Origin: JAXHUH01 sp034211175
GTDB taxonomy: Bacteria; Actinomycetota; Acidimicrobiia; Acidimicrobiales; CAIXPF01
NCBI GenBank assembly: GCA_034211175.1
Contig: JAXHUH010000093.1
Location: forward strand, 1 to 22,862
Direction: 5' to 3'
Length of the DNA: 22,862 nt
In this document: positions 14,804-20,995 of the stretch, one piece after another
Layout of the letters: every line of letters begins with the position of its first letter
Position numbering within the stretch: the first letter of the stretch is position 1
Translations under genes and position numbers: made by a program
The notes under the pieces: generated by a model
Databases searched by the model: none
Seen by the model: the letters and a program-made list of their open reading frames with translations, nothing else
Told to the model about the DNA's origin: nothing

Positions 14804-16208
14804 ACGCAGCGACGTCGGAGACGAACCGGCGGGCCTCGTGCCAGTCCCGTTGGAGCTCCTCCGCCTGCGGCCGGAACACCGACGACTGGCCCATCACCCA
14901 CGTGAACTCGCCCTCGGAGAGCAGAAGCCCACGGGCGCGGCGCACGTCGCCGTACTCCTCCGCCGCCGACGGCCCACCGAGCGCACCCCGCGAGTACATG
15001 AACGCACCCTGGGAGAGCCTCCGGACATCCTTGATGGAGACGAACTCCTGCCAGCCCGGGTTGAGGCCGAGCGAGATCTGTTCCTCGCGGTCCATCTGGT
15101 GTTGCATCGAGAACGAGATGTTGCCCCGCACGCTCGGCGGCAGCGTGTGCGCATAGGGGTGCTGCATCCCGATCACCAACACCCCGCCCGCCTCGCGGAT
15201 CGTCCTCGCCGCGTTCGTGAGCACGAGCTCCCGCCGCCGCTTGTCGGCCGAGGACCCGGCCTCCATGTAGGTGGCGAGCTCGTCGATGAAGATCCACACC
15301 AACGGCGCGGCCTCGGTCGGCCAGACGATGCCCTCCATCGTCGTCTTCCGCCGTTGGCGGCGGTCGAGGAACCGTTGCACCGCCATGAACATCGCCTCGA
15401 TGTCCTCCGGGGTGCGGGCCACGATCGTGCACCGCGGTTCGAGCTGGTTCGCGAACGAGTGCTTCGTGTCGCCGACACAGAAGATGATGCACCGGTGCGG
15501 CCGGTCGACGGCGGGGGGCTGCCACGTCCCGACGAGCGCCGCGAGGCTGCGCATCGTGTAGGACTTGCCGGCGTTCGTCTTGCCGAACACCCCGAAGTGC
15601 ACGCCGGCGAGCGGCGCCTCGAGGAGCCGCAGGGTCTCGGTCATCGCGAACCCGACGGCCGGCATCTTGCGGTCGTGGCGCCACGTCGCGTAGCCCGGTG
15701 TGACGCCGGTGAGCGGGTCGGGGACGCCGGGGTACTGGCCGGGCTGGGCGGGCGGTCCCCATGGCCACGGCTGGTCACGTGGGAGCGGGTCGCGCCAGAG
15801 GACGTGCATCCGGTGGTTGATCTTCTCGCCGGGGTCGACGAGGTCGGCGGAGCCCTCCTCGAACCGGACGGCGTGCGCGCCGAACATCTCGCGCAGCTTC
15901 CCGGATCGGCTGGAGATGTCGGCGAGCTCCTGCCCGTCAGCGGTGCGGAGCCAGTAGGTGGACACGAGGCCGGGGACGGTCTGGCGGAGGAACCCGATGC
16001 GGGGTCTCGACGGGGAGTGGTGGCCGGGCATGCCCTTCGGGGGCCGGTTGAACAGGCCGGCGTAGTCGACGACGGTGCCGAACAGCTTCGGGACCTTGTC
16101 TCGTTCGACGCGTTCGTAGGCGCGCTTGGAGCGGCGCGCGTCGACCGCTTCGAGGACACCCCACGGTGCGTCCAGGGCGCCGCGCTCGGGAGCGGACAGG
16201 TCAGCCAT
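14802..16208 (-). CDS. TraB/FtsK-like DNA translocase ATPase
   Basis: 468 residues. Walker A at 209-216 (GKTNAGKS), Walker B at 303-310 (LVWIFIDE, acidic pair D309-E310), a sensor-like VIGMQHP at 345-351, and RGNISFSMQHQMD with an arginine at 361 that could be the finger. The order fits RecA-fold hexameric DNA pumps of the FtsK/SpoIIIE/TraB class. No N-terminal transmembrane segments or C-terminal winged-helix domain are evident, so recruitment to the membrane may need the membrane proteins encoded upstream. In actinobacterial plasmids and integrative elements such proteins move double-stranded DNA between mycelial compartments; in phages FtsK-like proteins are rarer. It is last in a five-gene operon. 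An 8-bp inverted repeat lies just before its start, and no clear ribosome site is seen. A partition or packaging role remains possible. Confidence 0.8.
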   Translation of the reverse strand: MADLSAPERGALDAPWGVLEAVDARRSKRAYERVERDKVPKLFGTVVDYAGLFNRPPKGMPGHHSPSRPRIGFLRQTVPGLVSTYWLRTADGQELADISSRSGKLREMFGAHAVRFEEGSADLVDPGEKINHRMHVLWRDPLPRDQPWPWGPPAQPGQYPGVPDPLTGVTPGYATWRHDRKMPAVGFAMTETLRLLEAPLAGVHFGVFGKTNAGKSYTMRSLAALVGTWQPPAVDRPHRCIIFCVGDTKHSFANQLEPRCTIVARTPEDIEAMFMAVQRFLDRRQRRKTTMEGIVWPTEAAPLVWIFIDELATYMEAGSSADKRRRELVLTNAARTIREAGGVLVIGMQHPYAHTLPPSVRGNISFSMQHQMDREEQISLGLNPGWQEFVSIKDVRRLSQGAFMYSRGALGGPSAAEEYGDVRRARGLLLSEGEFTWVMGQSSVFRPQAEELQRDWHEARRFVSDVAA

Positions 16209-16216
16209 AACGGACA

Positions 16217-16236
16217 GGGTAGGCGGTCGCCTACCC
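16217..16236 (-). promoter_or_regulatory. Inverted repeat before the ATPase start codon
   Basis: gggtaggc-ggtc-gcctaccc, an 8-bp perfect stem. It covers the TAG stop of the upstream membrane protein gene and ends 9 bases ahead of the ATPase ATG. In RNA it could occlude or pause translation initiation. It may be only incidental. Confidence 0.4.
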
Positions 16237-16641
16237 GTTGGTGTCGCCCTTCGTGAAGTAGAGCCACCCGTTGGCGACGATCGCCGCCGCGGTGACGTTG
16301 ACCATCTGCCGGGCAGAGTCGTGCCAGATCGGAGCCCACGGCGTGAACGTCGAGAGCAGCCACCCCGACAGCGAGATGGCCAGGTAGACGGCGGCGGCGA
16401 GGTCGAGGCAGAGCGCGAACGTCAACCAGGGCCAGAACTCGATCTTGTCGTGGACCTCGCCGACGACGTTCCAGTCGTGGTCGCGGATCCACTCCGGGCC
16501 GGCGATCAGCCACCACGCGACGGCGGCCATGAACAGCACCCCGAGGAACGCGAGGGGTTGAACGGCGACGGCCCACCAGACAGCGACAGCGCCGACGGCT
16601 GACCACCCGAACCACGTGCGCCCGATCCGTGTGCGCCTCAC
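16231..16641 (-). CDS. Multi-pass membrane protein upstream of the ATPase
   Basis: 136 residues. The GTG start overlaps the stop of the upstream gene by 4 bases (GTGA). About three to four hydrophobic segments are visible: WFGWSAVGAVAVWWAVAV, LAFLGVLFMAAVAWWLIA, FWPWLTFALCLDLAAAVYLAI, and a weaker NVTAAAIVANGWLYF. The loop IAGPEWIRDHDWNVVGEVHDKIEF is the longest soluble part. No family is recognised. Since it precedes a soluble TraB/FtsK-like ATPase, it could be the membrane anchor or pore partner for that motor. Confidence 0.65.
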   Translation of the reverse strand: MRRTRIGRTWFGWSAVGAVAVWWAVAVQPLAFLGVLFMAAVAWWLIAGPEWIRDHDWNVVGEVHDKIEFWPWLTFALCLDLAAAVYLAISLSGWLLSTFTPWAPIWHDSARQMVNVTAAAIVANGWLYFTKGDTNG

Positions 16642-16898
16642 CGCTCCACCACCCGGTCCTCGAGGCCGTGTTCGGCGACGTACTCGTCGAACGTGTAGGA
16701 GGCCCGCGCCCCGCCGGCGACCGGGGTGAGTTGAGCGACGACCTGCGGCGACAGCGGCGCCTCGACCGAGTGGTCGCCCTCGCCGTCATCGCCGCTCGAG
16801 GCGGGGAACCACACGAACGACGCCACCAGCACGACCACGGCGGCGATGACGACGAGCATCATCTTGACCTTGCCGTTGAGGACCTTCGAGCCGCTCAT
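16638..16898 (-). CDS. Single-pass membrane protein with extracytoplasmic tail
   Basis: 86 residues; ATG overlaps the preceding stop (ATGA), which is why a shorter start is chosen over the longer open frame. KVLNGKVK precedes one strongly hydrophobic helix (MMLVVIAAVVVLVASFVWF), then an acidic, possibly extracytoplasmic tail with SGDDGEGDHSVEAPLSP and YTFDEYVAEHGLEDRVVER. Positive residues before the helix fit an N-inside topology. Not a recognised family. It is part of the same coupled operon as the J-domain fusion and the ATPase. Confidence 0.62.
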   Translation of the reverse strand: MSGSKVLNGKVKMMLVVIAAVVVLVASFVWFPASSGDDGEGDHSVEAPLSPQVVAQLTPVAGGARASYTFDEYVAEHGLEDRVVER

Positions 16899-17107
16899 GC
16901 GTACCACCGGCGCCTCGGGCCGCGGTACCCCTGCCCGCACTCGCTCCGGTGCGCCGCGTAGGCAGCGAACAGGCTGAAGAACCGGCCGCACGATGGGCAC
17001 CGGACCCTGAACCGCACCCAGCGGGCCACGGCCTTCATGAACGACGGCTTCTGGTAGCGGTTCGACGCTCCGGGCGCCGTCCGGTAGACGCGGGTCCCGA
17101 CAGGCAT
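16895..17107 (-). CDS. Small C2H2-type zinc-finger protein
   Basis: 70 basic residues (start ATG two bases after the upstream stop). The core CPSCGRFFSLFAAYAAHRSEC has the spacing C-x2-C-x12-H-x3-C, close to C2H2/C2HC fingers. Flanks are Arg-rich (ARWVRFRVR, GYRGPRRRWYA), which suits nucleic acid binding. Small fingers like this occur in plasmid transfer and phage operons, where they may act as regulators or DNA-recognition adaptors. The specific role is unknown. Confidence 0.65.
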   Translation of the reverse strand: MPVGTRVYRTAPGASNRYQKPSFMKAVARWVRFRVRCPSCGRFFSLFAAYAAHRSECGQGYRGPRRRWYA

Positions 17108-17109
17108 GG

Positions 17110-18516
17110 TCAGTTCTCCTCGATGCAGGCGGTGGATGGGCGGCCGTTGGCGAGGCACCCTCGAGCGGAGGGCGGCTTCCATGGCTCGGTGCCGGGCGGC
17201 GGCCAGTCGTCGGTGGGGCACGTGGCGGGCATCGTGTTCGACTCGTCCCAGCAGATGCGCTCCTCTGCCGGTTCGGGAAGCGGTGCCGGGCCCGGGCCGA
17301 TGTCGACGGAGACGGGGTCGCCGTTCGGGATCGCGTAGACGGGCTCGTCGGGGTGGACGTCGACGAGCACCGGCCCGCGGGTGGCGATCCACAGACCGAG
17401 GAGGGTGCACGCGACCCCGGCGACGATCGGTCCGGCCCAGCCCTTGCCGGCGTGCCACGCCTTCACCGCGACCAACAGCGCCACGTTCGGGGGGTCGTCG
17501 TAGTGGTTCGCCGCGTCCGCGTCCCGGGGGTGCGCTCGTTGGGCGCCGGGAGCGAACGTCGCGTCGCTCCACCCCGGCGGCGGCTCATCCGCGCGCGCGC
17601 CGCGCGGGGGGTCGCGCGGGGGTGGGTCTTCGGTGTCGCCAGTCGCGCGCGCGAACGGGTCGTCGTCGCGCGGTGGCGGGTCGTCGTCGCGCGGGCCGGG
17701 GTCGCGCGGCGCGGCACCCTGCGCGGCGCGCCACGCGTCACGGGTGCGCTGGTGGGACTCCATCGCGCGTGCTCGCGCGGTGGGGGACTCCTCGCCGCAG
17801 ATCTGCTCGGCCTGAGCGATGAGCCGCGCGGTCTCCTCGGCGTCGGCGACGTCCTCGTCCGGGTTGTCCTGCCCCCGGGCGACGAGGTCGGGGTGGTTGC
17901 GGCGCTTCAGGTCGCGCGCCCGGGCGGCGCACTTCTCGGGTGTCGCGGTCGGGTCGACGCCGAGGATCTCGAACAGGGTGTAGTCGGGGGCGATCCACAC
18001 CCAGCCGCCGCGTTCGGAGACGGAGACGGCGCCGATGCGGCGGCGGGCGGCGTGGATCTCGTCGAGCGGCCAGCCGCCGACGTCGGCGAGGTGTGGTGCG
18101 GCTTGGTCGACGGGGATGCGGCGCACGTCGGCGAGGAGCTCTCGGAGGGCGTCGTCGGGTGGTGTGCCGGTGCGGCGACGTTCCTGCGAGCGGGCGCGTC
18201 GGCGTTGGTTGGTGGCGGGGTCGACGGGTTCGGTGTGGCCTTCGCCGGGGCGGACGCAGGCGCGGTGTTGGCAGACGTGGTCGAGGTCCCAGCCGTGGGG
18301 GATGGGTTCGAGGTCGATGTCGTCGAGGTCGGCGAACCAGTTCCAGACGACGCGGTGCGCCTGGCGGCGTGTGCGAGCGGCGTTGGTGCCGGGGGGTGGC
18401 CAGCGGACGGTGCCGTAGCCGTTGCGGTTGGAGCCGGTCCAGAGCCAGTGGCCGTCGTCGACGTGGATGCGGTCGGCTAGGTAGGGGTGGAGGCGGTCGA
18501 TGGTCGGTGTGCCCAT
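17110..18516 (-). CDS. HNH nuclease + J-domain + transmembrane fusion protein
   Basis: 468 residues with an unusual domain order. (1) Residues 10-106, an HNH_3-type nuclease: WLWTG, NGYGTVR, AHRVVW, LDHVCQHRACVRP, a His at 94 and N103 in ATNQRR; the His/Asn/Cys set looks intact, though the last loop has two extra residues. (2) About 122-177, a possible winged helix (LDEIHAARRRIGAVSVSERG-GWVWIAP). (3) 178-245, a J-domain: DYTLFEILGVDPTATPEKC... with HPD at 208-210. (4) 255-345, a Pro/Asp/Arg-rich disordered linker. (5) One transmembrane helix, about 361-379. (6) A tail with four Cys, probably outside the cell. The HPD loop normally activates Hsp70. Founder gene of a five-gene operon ending in the translocase. 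Function is inferred only: a membrane-tethered nuclease that could process DNA for the motor. Confidence 0.78.
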   Translation of the reverse strand: MGTPTIDRLHPYLADRIHVDDGHWLWTGSNRNGYGTVRWPPPGTNAARTRRQAHRVVWNWFADLDDIDLEPIPHGWDLDHVCQHRACVRPGEGHTEPVDPATNQRRRARSQERRRTGTPPDDALRELLADVRRIPVDQAAPHLADVGGWPLDEIHAARRRIGAVSVSERGGWVWIAPDYTLFEILGVDPTATPEKCAARARDLKRRNHPDLVARGQDNPDEDVADAEETARLIAQAEQICGEESPTARARAMESHQRTRDAWRAAQGAAPRDPGPRDDDPPPRDDDPFARATGDTEDPPPRDPPRGARADEPPPGWSDATFAPGAQRAHPRDADAANHYDDPPNVALLVAVKAWHAGKGWAGPIVAGVACTLLGLWIATRGPVLVDVHPDEPVYAIPNGDPVSVDIGPGPAPLPEPAEERICWDESNTMPATCPTDDWPPPGTEPWKPPSARGCLANGRPSTACIEEN

Positions 18517-18559
18517 ACCCTCATCCTATCAAACAGCCTGGAGACCGGACGGATGTTGT

Positions 18560-18691
18560 GGGGTGGCCCCACGTGGCCCAGCGGGGGTGGCCCACCCCGG
18601 CCCACCCCTGGCCCCACCCCCGCTCCGACAGATTTCTTGATTCGCCGCTGACCAGGGCATTCGGGGTGGCCCAACGGGGGTGGCCCACCCC
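18560..18691. promoter_or_regulatory. Palindrome array upstream of the HNH-J operon (operator or iteron-like)
   Basis: Two exact 15-base palindromes GGGGTGG-C-CCACCCC at 18584-18598 and 18677-18691, and two half-matching copies at 18560-18570 and 18663-18677 (the last directly abutting a full site). They lie within 44-175 bases of the ATG of the HNH-J-TM gene. Multiple equal sites in a noncoding gap suggest a repressor or replication/transfer protein binding there. The palindromes are embedded in 34-base direct repeats. Confidence 0.65.
18574..18607 (+). repeat. 34-base direct repeat, copy 1
   Basis: Matches 18667-18700 at 33 of 34 bases; copies start 93 bases apart. Each contains one GGGGTGG-C-CCACCCC palindrome and the following CGGCCCACCC. 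Confidence 0.9.
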
Positions 18692-18700
18692 GGCCCACCC
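18667..18700 (+). repeat. 34-base direct repeat, copy 2
   Basis: Second copy of the 18574-18607 repeat, differing by one base (A for G in the eighth position). Confidence 0.9.
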
Positions 18701-18715
18701 TTGCTCTCGCCGGTA

Positions 18716-18761
18716 CGCTCCTCGGCGAGCCGCAGGCGTCCCGCACGGGCGCCGAGGAGCG
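18716..18761. other. Long hairpin in the intergenic region (possible structured RNA or DNA site)
   Basis: A perfect 12-bp stem (cgctcctcggcg / cgccgaggagcg) enclosing 22 bases. It lies between the operator-like array and the terminator of the upstream operon. No gene is seen in 18517-18829; the region holds this hairpin, the direct repeats and the terminator at 18792. It might be part of a transfer or replication origin, or an untranslated RNA element. Confidence 0.5.
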
Positions 18762-18791
18762 GCCGGCTCCCGCAGCCCACCGTGTGGGCAC

Positions 18792-18825
18792 CCACGGCCC
18801 CCGACACGTCGGTCGGGGGCCGTGG
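18792..18825 (-). terminator. Terminator of the six-gene minus-strand operon
   Basis: A perfect 14-bp stem (ccacggcccccgac / gtcgggggccgtgg) with a 6-base loop, starting 4 bases past the TGA of the last gene. No clear T-run, as elsewhere in this genome. Confidence 0.82.
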
Positions 18826-18829
18826 CGCG

Positions 18830-19000
18830 TCACTGGGGCCGGACGGCTGCGGCCGGGACGTAGAGGTCGGTGTCGGGCTCGTCGTCGAGGACGATGACCA
18901 CGACGGCGATCACCTCGCCGTCGTGGTCGCCCTGAAACTGGTCGCTGCGCACGAACGTGCCGTGCCAGCCGTGGTAGGTGACGCGATCGCCGGGGCTCAC
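18830..19000 (-). CDS. Small beta-rich (KOW/SH3-like) protein
   Basis: 56 residues; GTG start overlapping the upstream stop by 4 bases. The sequence SPGDRVTYHGWHGTFVRSDQ...GEVIAVVVIVLDDEPDTDLYVPAAAVRPQ has the G-D-x-V-x-y-x-G...G-x-V...LD...y-V-p pattern of small SH3-like barrels. Function is not known; last gene of its operon. Confidence 0.6.
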   Translation of the reverse strand: MSPGDRVTYHGWHGTFVRSDQFQGDHDGEVIAVVVIVLDDEPDTDLYVPAAAVRPQ

Positions 19001-19212
19001 TGCTCGGCCTCGTCTGGGGTGTTGGTGTTGACGCGGTGCCACGCGCCCTGGGCGGTCACACCGGCGGCGGCACCGAGCTCGGCGTACGTGTGCCCCACCG
19101 CGTGCGCCGCAGCGAGCGCCCGGTTCAACCGCTCCGACGTCTCGTCGACCGCCGCACGGGCCGCCGTGTGCGCCTCAGCCGCATCCACGACCGCGGCGAG
19201 TTCGGCGCTCAC
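18997..19212 (-). CDS. Small helix-turn-helix protein
   Basis: 71 residues; GTG start overlaps the preceding stop. After an Ala-rich helix (VVDAAEAHTAARAAVDETSERLNRALAAAH) comes AVGHTYAELGAAAGVTAQGAWHRVN, the pattern x-x-s-y-x-e-l-A-x-a-x-G-v-t-x-q-a-x-x-x-R-v of sigma-region-4/HTH helices common in actinobacterial mobile elements. It may regulate this operon or bind the repeated motifs in it, but target and role are inferred. Confidence 0.65.
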   Translation of the reverse strand: MSAELAAVVDAAEAHTAARAAVDETSERLNRALAAAHAVGHTYAELGAAAGVTAQGAWHRVNTNTPDEAEQ

Positions 19213-19496
19213 GACCCACCACTGGGGCGGAGGCGGGCCCTCGAGCGGGTGACGACCTCGTTGCGCATCAGGTGCGTGGTCTCGAGGTTGACCGGCCCGA
19301 CAGCGGAGTCAACGACGACGGCGGGGTGGCCGTCGAGGTCGACCTCGGTACCGGCCGGCCACTGCCGACGCTCGCCCGGGCGGGCGAGCTCGACGAGCCA
19401 GTCGCCGTCGTGGACGGAGAGGACGTCGGCGGGGTGGCCGTCGACGTGGCATCGGGTGGAGACGCGCAGCGGTGTGCGCGTCGTGTGCGTGGTCAT
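19209..19496 (-). CDS. Small protein of unknown function (95 residues)
   Basis: ATG overlaps the previous stop (ATGA). A beta-rich, mixed-charge sequence: STRCHVDGHPADVLSVHDGDWLVELARPGERRQWPAGTEVDLDGHPAVVVD, then VNLETTHLMRNEVVTRSR and a flexible end. A repeated DGHPA-xV phrase (19-25 and 56-60) suggests a tandem or barrel-like beta fold. No family is recognised. Confidence 0.55.
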   Translation of the reverse strand: MTTHTTRTPLRVSTRCHVDGHPADVLSVHDGDWLVELARPGERRQWPAGTEVDLDGHPAVVVDSAVGPVNLETTHLMRNEVVTRSRARLRPSGGS

Positions 19497-19738
19497 GTCG
19501 GTGTCTCCTGTCGTCGGTTGGTGAGCCATTGGCGGAGGTCGAGCTCGGCACGCAGATCGGCGAACGCCCGGGCCTGCCCGCCGGCGCCGCGTCGGGTCGG
19601 GCCTTCCCACTGGAACGGCCACCGGCTCGACAGCCTCGGGATGACGGCCCGGTACTCGTGCCCGTTGATCGGGTCGACGAGGACGTGGACGCCGGGTTCG
19701 GGGTCGTCGATGCGTGGCCAGTACCCCGACGAGATCAC
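19493..19738 (-). CDS. Small protein of unknown function (81 residues)
   Basis: The GTG at 19738 overlaps the stop of the DUF2637-like gene by 4 bases and is chosen over a much longer open frame whose upstream part is an off-frame shadow of that gene. The sequence MISSGYWPRIDDPEPGVHVLVDPINGHEYRAVIPRLSSRWPFQWEG contains clustered aromatic residues (SRWPFQWEG), followed by a basic helix and LRAELDLRQWL. Not recognised. Confidence 0.55.
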   Translation of the reverse strand: MISSGYWPRIDDPEPGVHVLVDPINGHEYRAVIPRLSSRWPFQWEGPTRRGAGGQARAFADLRAELDLRQWLTNRRQETPT

Positions 19739-20676
19739 GTGCTCGTACCTGTCTTGCGGCGGAGTGTCCGGCGGACACTGTCCCGTTTGGCGTCCGGCAT
19801 CCCGTTGTCCGCCAACCATGCGACGGCGGTGTCCGGGGTGTCGTGTCCGGCGGCGATCGCGGCGTCGACGGCGGCGGACAGGGTGTCCCATTGTCCGGTG
19901 TCCGGACGGGCGGGTGGGGCGGGTCGTGTCCGGGTGTCCGTGTCCGGCCCGGGTGTCCGTTGTCCGTTGCTGGTGGACACGGACGGGGCGGCGGCGAGGT
20001 TCGTGTCCCAGTGGAGCCCGTTGAACCGTGTCCGGATCTCGTCGTCGAGGCTGTCCGGTGCCGTGTCCGGGACGGTGACCACACCACCCGGGACAGGTAC
20101 CGTCCGCTCGCCGTCGCGGGACAGGTCGATCGCTCGGCGGGCCGAGGTCTCCCCCTCGAGCACCGACGTCCGCCACGCCGCCCACGTCCCCCGCCGATCC
20201 ACCAGCCACCGAGCGAGACGGAACCGGGCGATCGGGTCCTCCACCGCGCCCATCGACCGGAGGACGTCCCGGCGGACGTGGCGGAGGACGACGTCGAGGA
20301 CGAGCGCGGCGACGAGCGGCATGGCGGCGAGGACGACAACGGCGTCGTCGGAGACGGCGGCGCCGTGGCGTGCGTTCGCGGCGGCGGAACCGGCGACGAG
20401 GGCCCAGAAGAGGGCGGTGGGGCCGGCGGCGGAGTCACCGCGGGCGGTGGCGTCCCATCGGAGGGCGACCATGACCATGGCGGCGGCGTCGAGAGCGACG
20501 GGCAGCGCCCACGCGGTGCGGGGGCCGAGGCCGAGGTCGTCGACGGCGTAGGCGGTGAGGCTGGCGAAGGAGATGACGATGGGTGCGGCGACGACGACGG
20601 CGAGGAGGGCAGCGATGGCTGCTCTCCTGCCGTGGCGTTCGGCGAGGTCGCTCACCCACCGGAAGACGCCGGTCAT
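19735..20676 (-). CDS. DUF2637-like four-helix membrane protein with C-terminal HTH-like region
   Basis: 313 residues; ATG overlaps the upstream stop. Four hydrophobic helices near the N terminus: IAALLAVVVAAPIVISFASL, TAWALPVALDAAAMVMVALRW, ALFWALVAGSAAANARHGA, VVVLAAMPLVAALVLDVVL. The P-x-x-x-D in helix 2 and S-x-x-x-N-x-x-H in helix 3 are the pattern I recall for DUF2637 proteins of actinobacterial plasmids and integrative elements. The C terminus is Pro/Asp/Thr-rich and then has TLSAAVDAAIAAGHDTPDTAVAWLADNG...RDSVRRTLRRK, an HTH-like helix pair. The gene carries 14 CGGACA words on its coding strand. A role near DNA transfer or plasmid spread fits the family context but is not shown here. 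Confidence 0.7.
   Translation of the reverse strand: MTGVFRWVSDLAERHGRRAAIAALLAVVVAAPIVISFASLTAYAVDDLGLGPRTAWALPVALDAAAMVMVALRWDATARGDSAAGPTALFWALVAGSAAANARHGAAVSDDAVVVLAAMPLVAALVLDVVLRHVRRDVLRSMGAVEDPIARFRLARWLVDRRGTWAAWRTSVLEGETSARRAIDLSRDGERTVPVPGGVVTVPDTAPDSLDDEIRTRFNGLHWDTNLAAAPSVSTSNGQRTPGPDTDTRTRPAPPARPDTGQWDTLSAAVDAAIAAGHDTPDTAVAWLADNGMPDAKRDSVRRTLRRKTGTST
19765..20069. repeat. Dense cluster of CGGACA/TGTCCG motifs inside the DUF2637-like gene
   Basis: TGTCCG occurs on the plus strand at 19765, 19806, 19830, 19844, 19892, 19899, 19927, 19935, 19941, 19954, 19961, 20029, 20052 and 20064, and on the minus strand at 19772 and 19875. Copies fall in all three codon positions of the gene (as R-T, P-D-T and G-H/G-Q), which favours a DNA-level rather than a protein-level cause. 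TGTCCG-G-CGGACA at 19765-19777 is a palindrome. The word also occurs twice in the divergent promoter region (20939 and 20970). Confidence 0.75.
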
Positions 20677-20918
20677 GTGGTGGCCTCGTCGTAGGCGGCG
20701 AGCGCCGCGGCGAGGAAGGCTCCTGACCGGCCCGAGCAGAAGACGACCACGTCGTCGCGGTCGTAGCCCTCCGTGGCGCAATTGATGCCAGCGTGTGCAC
20801 CGGCAGAGATGGCGTCGATCACGTCGAGGCCGACGTCGAGGAGAAGGCGAACCACCTCTTCGGGTGGGGGATCGAGGCGGGGGGCGATCGGGGTGGGCTG
20901 GTCTTCGTGGTTGGCCAT
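20673..20918 (-). CDS. Small acidic protein of unknown function, first gene of the six-gene operon
   Basis: 81 residues. The ATG at 20918 lies 6 bases past the -10 box TACACT, so a leaderless start is inferred and the longer upstream frame is rejected. PPPEEVVRLLLDVGLDVIDAI forms a helix, followed by SAGAHAGINCATEGYDRDDVVVFCSGRSGAFLAAALAAYDEATT, with two Cys and a Gly-rich turn. No known family. Its stop overlaps the ATG of the DUF2637-like gene. Confidence 0.6.
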   Translation of the reverse strand: MANHEDQPTPIAPRLDPPPEEVVRLLLDVGLDVIDAISAGAHAGINCATEGYDRDDVVVFCSGRSGAFLAAALAAYDEATT

Positions 20919-20924
20919 GAGGCC

Positions 20925-20953
20925 AGTGTAGTCCGGTTTGTCCGTTTGGTCAA
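20925..20953 (-). promoter_or_regulatory. Divergent promoter, leftward
   Basis: On the minus strand TTGACC (20948-20953), 17 bases, then TACACT (20925-20930), 6 bases from the ATG at 20918. The -35 box is inside the 20942-20957 palindrome, so a bound repressor would block it. Confidence 0.7.
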
Positions 20954-20957
20954 ACGG
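20942..20957. promoter_or_regulatory. Palindromic operator between divergent operons
   Basis: CCGTTTG-GT-CAAACGG, a 7+2+7 perfect inverted repeat. It covers the leftward -35 box and lies 2 bases before the rightward -35 box, so one bound protein could control both directions. Confidence 0.72.
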
Positions 20958-20959
20958 GC

Positions 20960-20988
20960 TTGACGTGTTTGTCCGGTTCACCTACAAT
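20960..20988 (+). promoter_or_regulatory. Divergent promoter, rightward
   Basis: TTGACG (20960-20965), 17 bases, then TACAAT (20983-20988), 5 of 6 consensus bases in each box. The -10 box ends 7 bases before ATG 20996, so the transcript is likely leaderless. Confidence 0.8.
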
Positions 20989-20995
20989 TAAGCCC

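Noticed and set aside
14784..16256. Plus-strand frame of 490 residues opposite the ATPase
   Set aside because: Walker A and B motifs are on the minus strand; the plus frame has no motif and starts inside a terminator.
16638..17000. Longer start for the 86-residue membrane protein
   Set aside because: The extra N-terminal stretch overlaps the finger gene in another frame; the ATGA overlap at 16898 gives a standard membrane protein start.
17585..17720. GCGCGC-rich tract as a structured or Z-DNA element
   Set aside because: It encodes the Arg/Asp/Pro linker of the fusion protein (RDDDPPPRDDDP); codon choice explains the alternating bases.
17353..18480. Plus-strand frame of 375 residues opposite the HNH-J fusion
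   Set aside because: Val/Gly/Arg-rich with no domain; the minus frame has HNH and HPD motifs.
19765..20069. CRISPR array or simple tandem repeat
   Set aside because: The repeated word is only 6-8 bases with irregular spacing, inside a protein-coding gene; no repeat-spacer structure.
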